Of a DNA stretch of 29,537 bases, positions 21,001 through 27,397 are shown one piece after another; the stretch's first letter is position 1; each line of letters starts with the position of its first letter. Under the pieces are notes generated by a model. It made no database searches, was not told the origin of the DNA, and saw only the letters and a list, made by a program, of their open reading frames with translations. The position numbers were made by a program, and so were the translations under genes. Source of the stretch: a virus. The stretch covers positions 1 to 29,537 of IMG/VR virus record IMGVR_UViG_3300020205_004428. One strand, 5' to 3'.

Positions 21001-24000
21001 GACCCTATGTATCTGTTTTTTCTTATACAGATAGATCTCCATTTGATTTTGATTCAAGATCTTTTAATTCAGATCCAAAAGTTATTTTATCATCGAATGA
21101 AAGTGCATTAATTGGTTATGATTATTATCTACCAAGAATAGATAAATTGTATCTTGATAAATTTGGCACTTTCATTTTAGAAAAGGGTACATCATCAAAA
21201 AATCCTAGAGTTCCAAATAAAAAAGGTGACGTAATGGATATTGCAACCATTACATTGCCAGCATACTTGTACCATCCCTCGGATGCTGTTATCACACCAA
21301 TTGATAATAGAAGATATACTATGAGAGATATTGGAATAATTCAAGAAAGAGTTTCTAATTTAGAAAGAGTTACTTCATTATCATTACTTGAAGTTAATAC
21401 ACAAACACTTCAAATTCAAGATTCTAGTGGAAGAAATAGATTCAAAACTGGATTTTTTGTTGATGACTTTAAAAATTATGCATCAATCAATACAAGATTG
21501 TCTTCAATACAAATTAATAACGAATCTAATGAATTAATTCCGATTATTAGTAGAAATTCTCTAAAATCACAACTTTCATCAGCGACTGCACTCATTGATG
21601 AGGAATTAGATTTATCAGTTAATTATGAATTACTAGATCCGAACGTACAAAAAACTGGAAATTCAGTAACTTTAAAATATGATTCTGTAGGTTGGATCGA
21701 ACAACCTTTTGCAACAAGAGTTGAGAATGTTAATCCATTCAATGTTATCGTATATACTGGTGATATTAAGTTAGATCCAGACAGAGATTATTGGATTAGA
21801 ACTATACAACTTCCAGATAGGCATGTATCAAACAACATATCGATGCCGTCGATAAATCTCACAAATAACGTTTCCATTAGTAATGTTACTACTAGCAATA
21901 GTTCTACCAATACCACTAAGGAAAGAGTAATTTATGGTATGGGAAATTGGCAAAATACTACTACTACTCCCCCAGTAGCTTCATTGTCAAGTAGAACATC
22001 ATCTTCAACTTCATCTAGTACTGCAAGAAATGGTACTATACTTGATTATGATACTACAATTCAAAACATAAAAGTAGCCTCTGCAGAAGAAAAATTTATA
22101 AGATCTAGAAATATTGAGTTTTCAATATCAAATATCAAACCTTCTACACAATTCTATCTATTTTTCGATTCGAATAGTGCAGTTGATTTTGTTCCAAAAT
22201 TAGTAGAGATTTCAAATGATACTACTTTAGCAAACTATGGTTCTTCCGGATCATTTGTTGTTGGTGAGGAGGTTGTTGGCACCAGTAATGGGCAAAATTT
22301 AATCAGATTTAGAGTTGCAAGTGCAAATCACAAGTATGGTGCATTTAATGCTCCATCTTCGACATACATGGTAAATCCATATATTAAGGGAGAATCATTA
22401 CCATCAACATACAGCACATCTTCAAAAGTTTTAAATATTGATACTTATTCACTATCACAAGAGGCTCAAGGAAAATATTCTGGTTATTTATTGAAAGGTA
22501 TGCGATTAGTTGGGCAAACTAGTGGAGCAGTTGCATATGTTAAAGATCTTAGATTGATTTCTGATAATTATGGAGATCTGATTGGAGCAAGTTTCTTAAG
22601 AGATCCAAATACAACTCCACCACCTTCAGTTAGAGTTGAAACTGGAACTAAGACTTTCAAATTATCTTCCAGTTCAACAAATTCTTTGGGAAGACTTGGA
22701 AGTACTGCAATTTCTTACGCAGAAACAAATTATAGTGCCGATGGCATGGTTGAACAGTGGGAAAATTTAGTAACAACTACTATCAGATCGACAGATATAA
22801 ACACAACTACAAATACAACTACAAATACGACTAATATAAATTTAAATAATCACACAACTACAACAGTAACGAGATACGTAGATCCTCTTGCACAATCATT
22901 TGTTGTTGGGGGGAATGTTGAAGCACCTTCCCCAACAAATACAAATGATGATGTAAATGGTGCGTTCTTAACTGCAGTTGATTTGTATTTTGGTTCAAAA
23001 GATGAAGGAAATGCCCCAGTAAAAGTAGAAATAAGAACTGTCGAATTGGGCACTCCAACAAGATTTAGAATTGGAAATCCAGTTACATTGAGGCCAGATC
23101 AAGTTAATGTATCTGATGATGCAGAGACTGCGACTAAGGTTACTTTTGACGAACCAATTTATCTTGCACCTGGAAGAGAATATGCAGTGGTAATTATTTC
23201 AGAAACAAGTGATCAATATGAATTATGGTGCGCAACAATGGGTGAGAAAACTGTAAATACTAAGTCATTACCAGATGCCGACAGTGTAAAATACAGTAAG
23301 CAATTCTCCATGGGAAGCTTGTTTAAATCTCAGAATGGATCTATATGGACTGCAAACCAGTATCAGGATCTTAAATTCAAACTTTACAAAGCAGAATTTA
23401 CATCACCTACAGGAACTGCATTTTTCTACAATCCAACACTAGATGAGAGTAATGGATATGTTGCAAAATTAATTAATAATCCATTAACAACTTTACCAAA
23501 AACCGCAACTCTTGGTATTACTACAACAACTACTCTCACATCAATCTTAACAAAAGGTAGAAAAATTGCAGGTTCAGTACCTGATAATTATGGATATATT
23601 GTTGGTTCTGGAAGTTCTGTTTCAACAGTAGGTCTTACAACTGGTGGAAGCAATTATGTTACTGATACCAATGTAGATACTTTTAATATTATTGGAAACG
23701 GTTCTGGTCTCAAATTAAACATTACTGCAAGCGGTGGTATAATTACTGGAACTCCACTAATTGTAAATAGGGGTAATGGTTATGCTATTGGTGATGTTGT
23801 TGGTATTGTAACATCCTCAGTATTATCTAACACTGGTACTGGAGCAAATATTACTATCAGCGCAATTACCGGATTAGATACACTATATCTCTCCGGAGTT
23901 CAAGGAAAAACATTTAATGTTGGTGCTGGTCTAAGTTATTACAGTGATGCCGGTCAAATTGTATCGCTTGCCAGTACTACAATTAGAAGTTTTGTAGAAC

Positions 24001-25349
24001 CTGGAAATGAAAATTCTGGAAATTGTATTAAAGTTGATCATTTTGATCATGGAATGTACTCAAATACGAATAAATTAGTTATCAGTGGTGCAGAATCAAG
24101 TATTCCAGCAACAACACTTTCAGTTCAATTATTAAGTACTGATGTTTCTATTGTTAGTATTGCCGATACTTCAAACTTCACGACTTTTGAGGGAGTTTTA
24201 GTTAGTGGATCTAATCCAGGATATGTAAAAATTGAAAATGAAATTATTTCATATACATCGGTTGGAACTGGAACATTAAATGGTGTTGTTAGAGGAATTG
24301 ATTTAACTAAAACGCTAGATTATCAAATTAATAGTATAGTATATAAGTATGAAATGAATGGAGTTTCCTTAAGAAGAATTAATACAACTCACGATATTAG
24401 TGATTTGGAAATAGGGATAGATGATTATTATATTGAAATTGATAGATCAACAAACGGTACTAATAGATCAGTAGATGCATCAGGATTGCCAGAATTATCA
24501 TTTACAAATGAATCAACTCTTGGTGGATCTAATGTATACGCAACATCAAATATATCTTATAATGCGTTAGTACCAGTTTATGATGTTATTACTCCAGGAT
24601 CTACATCTGTCACTGCAAAAATTAGAACTACTACTGGTACTAGTGTTGGTGGAAACGAAACTTCATTCCTTGATAATGGATTTGAACCAGTTCAATTGAA
24701 TACATTGAATGTTTTGGAATCGGTAAGATTAGTGTGTTCCAAAGAAAATGAAACTGCTTATTTAAGTAATCTGCCCAGAAATAAATCATTTACTACTGGA
24801 ATAACTTTGAATAGTTCTGATAAATATCTGTCTCCAGTAATATATTTGGATAATTCATCTACAGAATTTAGAAATAACCGTATAAATAAACCAATTTCAA
24901 ATTATGTAACTGATTCTAGAGTTAATTCTATAACAAATGATCCTCATGTAGCTTCATATGTTTCTAGACTTGTATCACTAACACAACCTGCAGCATCTTT
25001 GAAAGTTATTTTATCAGCATATAGACATTCTTCTTCAGATTTTAGAGTTCTTTATAGTTTAATTAGAGCCGATTCTAGTGAGATTCCTCAAGCATTTGAA
25101 TTGTTCCCAGGATATGATAATTTAAAATATACCGATACGAGTGAATATTCTGTTGTTGATCCATCAAAAAATAGTGGATTGCCAGATATATTTGTTAGAC
25201 CAAGTTTAGATAATGAATTTATAGAATATCAATTTACTGCAGATAATCTAGATTTATTTACTGGATATGCAATAAAAATTGTAATGTCCGGAACAAATCA
25301 AGCATATCCAGTGAGAATAAAAGAACTTAGAGCAATTGCAATAAGATGA
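18006..25349 (+). CDS. Giant DUF4815-type tail/baseplate protein (2447 aa)
   Basis: Large virion protein in the place of T4 gp9-gp12, likely a peripheral baseplate or fibre-anchoring component. Residues 1-80 (YYDDFDAEKNFYKVLFNPGR, PIQARELTTLQSILQNQIE) are a clear DUF4815 start; GKAYVRGYDVDK near 358 and YYLPRIDKLYLDKFG near 1040 are further DUF4815-like signs, separated by inserted modules. Then come a possible coiled coil (IGIIQERVSNLERVTSLSLL, about 1107), NVNPFNVIVYTGDI near 1241, Ser/Thr- and Thr/Asn-rich linkers (about 1290-1350, 1596-1621), RSRNIEFSISNIKPSTQFYL near 1366, a DPLAQSFVVGG domain near 1626-1745, GG-x-x-Y repeats near 1875 and 1920, an E-I-I-S-Y...VRG module near 2080, and a C-terminal domain (VSRLVSLTQPAASLKVILSA). 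No signal peptide is evident. It starts 5 nt after gp8 and its stop overlaps the next start (ATGA). Receptor binding cannot be shown. Confidence 0.85.
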   Translation: MAQKTDLNISPYYDDFDAEKNFYKVLFNPGRPIQARELTTLQSILQNQIESFGSHMFKEGSMVIPGNIAYDGQFYAVKLNPTNFGIDISLYINNFIGKKIVGQISGTTAIIQYVALPDNINVEDLTIYVKYLDSDNNFIFKQFEDGESLAAEENITYGNTTINADTPFASLISLNATSIGSAASIGNGVYFIRGYFVNVLKQTIILDNYTDTPSYRVGLKIDELLINPKDDQSLYDNAKGFTNYAAPGADRLKINLSLTKKLISDTNDTDFVELLRVQDGKIKKIESKTNYNLIRDYMADRTYDESGDYAVTPFTVSLHNSLNDRLGSNGLFFDNETTDENNTPSNDLMGIKVSPGKAYVRGYDVDKISTTIIDVEKPRDTETVSAMNIPFEMGNILRVNAVSGTPKQKEQVELYNQLNGDGDKIGYARVYSFKLTDAAYSGNVSNWDLCLYDIQTYTSLVLNKTITTAELPKSSFVKGKSSGASGYATADGANSTIIKLSQTSGKFSQGEQLLINGVDSSTSIKSITSYGTQNIKSVFQDSTLVGLATYFNANAFLERFNFQNNVSKVTITSGGSVTSAGNVFSGVRENTIIRYQKQGSSLETFNRITSVSADGLSMTVAGITSVSGVFDGTLPSGTIEPNIQIGAPIVRNESTGYLYSEIPDSNISSVNLSDSLLTISTQIVGKLISGNTLTLDSSDISTIGFSSAFFASFDEERYSVHYSSGGIGTVTSDSFNLNSNTVTISGLSNDSAATINVTLIKNGVQSKKKLYNRSQILNIVYSKNQQSGTGINTSINDGLTYNQFYGLRVQDEEISLNYPDVCKVLAIYESYDYNSPSLDKVQFTSSADVTTNAIIGENIIGNSSKAIARVVSKPSTHVLGIVYLNTERFFEGETVKFEESNITVDIQSITVGNYKDVTYTYQLDKGQKDQYYDYSRLIRNKNIPEPSKQLLVVFDYYSVPTNDNGDVFTVLSYDQERYLNDIPIIGTRSVRASDTLDFRPYVSVFSYTDRSPFDFDSRSFNSDPKVILSSNESALIGYDYYLPRIDKLYLDKFGTFILEKGTSSKNPRVPNKKGDVMDIATITLPAYLYHPSDAVITPIDNRRYTMRDIGIIQERVSNLERVTSLSLLEVNTQTLQIQDSSGRNRFKTGFFVDDFKNYASINTRLSSIQINNESNELIPIISRNSLKSQLSSATALIDEELDLSVNYELLDPNVQKTGNSVTLKYDSVGWIEQPFATRVENVNPFNVIVYTGDIKLDPDRDYWIRTIQLPDRHVSNNISMPSINLTNNVSISNVTTSNSSTNTTKERVIYGMGNWQNTTTTPPVASLSSRTSSSTSSSTARNGTILDYDTTIQNIKVASAEEKFIRSRNIEFSISNIKPSTQFYLFFDSNSAVDFVPKLVEISNDTTLANYGSSGSFVVGEEVVGTSNGQNLIRFRVASANHKYGAFNAPSSTYMVNPYIKGESLPSTYSTSSKVLNIDTYSLSQEAQGKYSGYLLKGMRLVGQTSGAVAYVKDLRLISDNYGDLIGASFLRDPNTTPPPSVRVETGTKTFKLSSSSTNSLGRLGSTAISYAETNYSADGMVEQWENLVTTTIRSTDINTTTNTTTNTTNINLNNHTTTTVTRYVDPLAQSFVVGGNVEAPSPTNTNDDVNGAFLTAVDLYFGSKDEGNAPVKVEIRTVELGTPTRFRIGNPVTLRPDQVNVSDDAETATKVTFDEPIYLAPGREYAVVIISETSDQYELWCATMGEKTVNTKSLPDADSVKYSKQFSMGSLFKSQNGSIWTANQYQDLKFKLYKAEFTSPTGTAFFYNPTLDESNGYVAKLINNPLTTLPKTATLGITTTTTLTSILTKGRKIAGSVPDNYGYIVGSGSSVSTVGLTTGGSNYVTDTNVDTFNIIGNGSGLKLNITASGGIITGTPLIVNRGNGYAIGDVVGIVTSSVLSNTGTGANITISAITGLDTLYLSGVQGKTFNVGAGLSYYSDAGQIVSLASTTIRSFVEPGNENSGNCIKVDHFDHGMYSNTNKLVISGAESSIPATTLSVQLLSTDVSIVSIADTSNFTTFEGVLVSGSNPGYVKIENEIISYTSVGTGTLNGVVRGIDLTKTLDYQINSIVYKYEMNGVSLRRINTTHDISDLEIGIDDYYIEIDRSTNGTNRSVDASGLPELSFTNESTLGGSNVYATSNISYNALVPVYDVITPGSTSVTAKIRTTTGTSVGGNETSFLDNGFEPVQLNTLNVLESVRLVCSKENETAYLSNLPRNKSFTTGITLNSSDKYLSPVIYLDNSSTEFRNNRINKPISNYVTDSRVNSITNDPHVASYVSRLVSLTQPAASLKVILSAYRHSSSDFRVLYSLIRADSSEIPQAFELFPGYDNLKYTDTSEYSVVDPSKNSGLPDIFVRPSLDNEFIEYQFTADNLDLFTGYAIKIVMSGTNQAYPVRIKELRAIAIR
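22803..22826 (+). repeat. Two perfect 12-nt tandem units encoding a Thr/Asn linker
   Basis: ACAACTACAAAT occurs twice in tandem, with a degenerate third unit following. It codes for the T-T-N-T run of a low-complexity linker in the 2447-aa protein, just before the DPLAQSF domain. Slippage in such a tract could vary linker length in steps of four residues without breaking the frame. Confidence 0.7.
24881..24888 (+). promoter_or_regulatory. Late-box match inside the DUF4815 gene
   Basis: An exact TATAAATA lies in coding sequence 458 nt upstream of the gene at 25346. It could give the small downstream genes extra late transcription, but exact matches occur by chance in sequence this AT-rich. 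Confidence 0.2.
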
Positions 25350-25552
25350 TAAGAGTAGATGGACATCCAAATCTTTATAGAGATGAAGGATCTGGAGCAA
25401 TTATAAATTGCGATTCTGTCGCATATAATCAGTATGTAAATTCATTAAATTCTAGAGATTCTCAAAAAAGAGAAATTGATAACATAAAAAATGAAATAAG
25501 TGAGATAAAATGTTTACTCAAACAATTATTAGAAAAAAATGAATCCATCTGA
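25346..25552 (+). CDS. Small coiled-coil-type protein (68 aa)
   Basis: ATG at 25346 overlaps the stop of the DUF4815 giant (ATGA), so translation is probably coupled. The N-terminal half (HPNLYRDEGSGAIINCDS, then AYNQYVNSLNSRD) is polar; the C-terminal half (IDNIKNEISEIKCLLKQLLE) shows a regular hydrophobic heptad pattern, suggesting a short coiled coil able to form a dimer or trimer. Proteins of this pattern occur next to structural genes in many T4-like marine phages, without assigned function. Its coupling to the giant suggests an assembly partner or chaperone for it, or a minor virion component. That is inference from context. Confidence 0.8.
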   Translation: MIRVDGHPNLYRDEGSGAIINCDSVAYNQYVNSLNSRDSQKREIDNIKNEISEIKCLLKQLLEKNESI

Positions 25553-25712
25553 TATTGATCTTAACAGTGTAACTAAATTATTTGAATATGAAAAAATTTC
25601 TAGGGAAATTGATAATTGTAATGATATGGATCTATTAAAAAATATTGCAAAATCTTATGTAAAACTTCATCTTGCGCAACAAGAAGTTATTTCAACTTTA
25701 GGAATGAAGTAA
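25539..25712 (+). CDS. Small helical protein of unknown function (57 aa)
   Basis: ATG at 25539 lies inside the end of the preceding gene (14-nt overlap); TAA at 25710-25712. The protein (MNPSDIDLNSVTKLFEYEKI, then DMDLLKNIAKSYVKLHLAQQ) is almost entirely amphipathic helix and acidic at the N-terminus. I recall closely similar short proteins in this position in T4-like cyanophages, annotated only as hypothetical. The double overlap with its neighbour suggests that both act together, perhaps in assembly of the giant tail protein. It ends the gp8 transcription unit: the stop abuts the late box at 25714. Confidence 0.75.
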   Translation: MNPSDIDLNSVTKLFEYEKISREIDNCNDMDLLKNIAKSYVKLHLAQQEVISTLGMK

Positions 25713-25713
25713 A

Positions 25714-25721
25714 TATAAATA
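25714..25721 (+). promoter_or_regulatory. T4 late promoter box (exact TATAAATA) for the neck unit
   Basis: An exact TATAAATA starts two bases after the preceding stop codon and ends 23 nt before the ATG at 25745. AAGGAA at 25727-25732 is the probable ribosome site. It should drive the 116-aa and 157-aa proteins, gp13, gp14 and gp15, whose genes are overlapped or closely spaced. Confidence 0.75.
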
Positions 25722-25744
25722 GACTTAAGGAATATATTAAAAAA

Positions 25745-26095
25745 ATGGCAGTTTATGTTTCAAATATTGTCATTGAACAAGGATTTGATTATTCTAGTAT
25801 CTTCAGTTTAGAAGATGCTAGGACAAATTCATATTTGAATATTGTTGGATATGCAGTAACTGCGCAATTGAGAAAAAGTCCTTCAAGTTCAACTGCAGTC
25901 TCTTTTGCCTCAACAATTGTAGATGCTGCAGTCGGTGCAATCCAAATTTCCCTAACAAGTGCGCAAACATTAGGTTTAAAGCCTGGAAGATATGTTTATG
26001 ATGTAATGTTAGAAAACGGTGGTTTAGGATCTGGTGGACAAAAATATAAAGCAATTGAAGGAATGGTTCTAGTAAGAGCAGGGGTAACACACTAA
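25745..26095 (+). CDS. Small beta-rich virion-type protein (116 aa)
   Basis: The sequence has the layout of a phage tail-associated beta-sandwich: I-V-I-E-Q-G-x-D-[YF] followed by F-S-L-E-D, then G-Y-x-V-x-x-Q-[LI]-R-K-S, a G-A-I-x-[IV]-x-L-T strand, L-x-P-G-R-Y-V-Y-D-V-x-L, and a closing E-G-x-V-L-V-R-x-G-V-T. Proteins with this order are common in tailed phages, often beside fibre or neck genes, and some form the N-terminal part of larger baseplate proteins. It opens the neck unit behind a late box and its stop overlaps the start of the 157-aa gene (TAATG). A minor structural role at the baseplate or neck is likely; the exact place is unknown. Confidence 0.75.
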   Translation: MAVYVSNIVIEQGFDYSSIFSLEDARTNSYLNIVGYAVTAQLRKSPSSSTAVSFASTIVDAAVGAIQISLTSAQTLGLKPGRYVYDVMLENGGLGSGGQKYKAIEGMVLVRAGVTH

Positions 26096-26568
26096 TGCCA
26101 AACATATCAGATAGAATTGGTAATCAAAACGTCATTAGAGTTCTTTCCAATATAGGAGCTTCGGCAACAAGATTAGTAGATTTAAGTGATGTTGATGTAT
26201 CTTCATTGGCAGATGGATTTGTACTTGAATACAAGGCGCAGACTTCAAAATTTATTACAACAGATTCATTTAGATTCCTCAAAAATGTAAATGTAACCGG
26301 AATATTAACCACCTATAAATTAGATGTTATTGGTATAACAACATTTCGTGGTGATTTATATGTTGGTGCTGATTTATATGTGAGAGAATATCTTCGTTAT
26401 ACTCAACATTATGATGGTCCTAATGGAATTGCATATTTTGATAATACTGGAAAATTGATTGGTGCTGCCAGTACTGAATCGTATGTGCAGAATACCAATT
26501 ATGTTCTAACCACAACAGAACAAGGTATTCCAGTTTGGTCATCAGTTATTGAAGGAGGTGCATACTAA
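26095..26568 (+). CDS. Short fibre-like virion protein (157 aa)
   Basis: Start overlaps the previous stop (TAATG). Residues about 25-55 (RLVDLSDVDVSSLADGFVLE, then YKAQTSKFI) match a short motif common in phage fibres and adhesins, where L-S-D-V-D...L-x-D-G-x-V-L-x-Y precedes a shaft. The middle alternates strands (VNVTGILTTYKLDVIGITTF, then RGDLYVGADLYV) in a pattern like a triple-beta-helix stem, and the end (QGIPVWSSVIEGGAY) reads like a collar-type terminus. It lies where T4 keeps gp12 and fibritin (wac), so it may be a short whisker or fibre. It ends with the perfect Shine-Dalgarno for gp13 inside its last codons. Function is inferred. Confidence 0.75.
   Translation: MPNISDRIGNQNVIRVLSNIGASATRLVDLSDVDVSSLADGFVLEYKAQTSKFITTDSFRFLKNVNVTGILTTYKLDVIGITTFRGDLYVGADLYVREYLRYTQHYDGPNGIAYFDNTGKLIGAASTESYVQNTNYVLTTTEQGIPVWSSVIEGGAY
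26552..26559 (+). promoter_or_regulatory. Perfect Shine-Dalgarno for gp13
   Basis: AAGGAGGT, a full match to the 16S rRNA 3' end, lies 8 nt before the gp13 ATG (26568) inside the upstream gene. It stands out because gp25, gp8 and the DUF4815 gene show almost no such pairing. It also settles the gp13 start. Confidence 0.8.
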
Positions 26569-27395
26569 TGGCTAAACCTGCAAGTAGACAAGAACTCGTA
26601 AATTACTGCCTAAGACGCCTAGGAGCGCCTGTACTGGAGATTAACGTTGATGATGATCAAATAGATGATCTAGTTGATGATGCTCTTCAACTGTTCTATG
26701 AGAGGCATTTTGATGGTGTAGAAAGAATGTATTTGAAGTACAAATTGACTCAGGATGATATTAATAGGGGAAAATCTGTAGGTACAACCGGAGTTGGAAT
26801 TGTAACAACTACCGGCACTTCACAGGGAAAAACTTTTAATTTTTATGAGACTTCGAATTTTATTCAGGTTCCAGATTCAGTAATTGGAATTGAAAAAGTA
26901 TTTAAATTTGATACTAGCGACATTTCTGGTGGAATGTTTAGTATTAAATATCAATTATTTTTAAATGATTTATATTATTTTAACTCAGTAGAACTTTTAC
27001 AGTTCGCAATGGTAAAAACATACTTAGAAGATATTGATTTCTTATTAAAAACTGATAAACAAATAAGATTCAATAAAAGACAAAATAGAATGTATATGGA
27101 TATAGATTGGGGGGCACAAAAACTTGATACATTCTTTATTATTGATTGTTATAGAATACTTGATCCTAATGATTTTACTAAAGTTTATAATGATAGTTTT
27201 ATTAAAAGATATCTTACCGCACTAATTAAGAGACAGTGGGGACAAAATCTGATCAAATTTAGAGGAGTTAAATTGCCAGGTGGTGTTGAATTGAATGGTA
27301 GAGAAATATATGATGATGCTGAAAGAGAAATTCAATCAATATTAGATAGAATGTCGATGGATTATGAACTTCCACCTTATGACTTTATTGGATAG
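26568..27395 (+). CDS. gp13: Neck protein gp13 (275 aa)
   Basis: gp13 with gp14 forms the neck that seals the filled head and receives the tail. Length is near that of T4 gp13 (309 aa). The N-terminus (SRQELVNYCLRRLGAPVLEI, then NVDDDQIDDLVDDALQLFYE) and the following RHFDGVERMYLKYKLT are typical of the family, as are the C-terminal LTALIKRQWGQNLIKFRGVK and LPGGVELNGREIYDDAEREI blocks. A Gly/Thr-rich loop (about residues 69-85, VGTTGVGIVTTTGTSQGK) interrupts the conserved part and is probably surface exposed. The start overlaps the previous stop and has a perfect Shine-Dalgarno. gp14 starts 2 nt after its stop. Confidence 0.92.
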   Translation: MAKPASRQELVNYCLRRLGAPVLEINVDDDQIDDLVDDALQLFYERHFDGVERMYLKYKLTQDDINRGKSVGTTGVGIVTTTGTSQGKTFNFYETSNFIQVPDSVIGIEKVFKFDTSDISGGMFSIKYQLFLNDLYYFNSVELLQFAMVKTYLEDIDFLLKTDKQIRFNKRQNRMYMDIDWGAQKLDTFFIIDCYRILDPNDFTKVYNDSFIKRYLTALIKRQWGQNLIKFRGVKLPGGVELNGREIYDDAEREIQSILDRMSMDYELPPYDFIG

Positions 27396-27397
27396 AT

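Noticed and set aside
22850-23061. Two overlapping antisense frames of 67 codons under the 2447-aa gene
   Set aside because: Both are mirror frames of the DPLAQSF domain coding sequence; two overlapping antisense genes with no signals are not credible.
24881-24888. Exact TATAAATA inside the 2447-aa gene as a real late promoter
   Set aside because: Kept only as a low-confidence site; it is in coding sequence, 458 nt from the next start, and chance matches are expected in sequence this AT-rich.
25818-26105. A 95-codon antisense frame opposite the 116-aa protein
   Set aside because: Its Leu/His/Gln-rich product is a typical shadow of the + strand gene, which has a late box, ribosome site and a family-like sequence.
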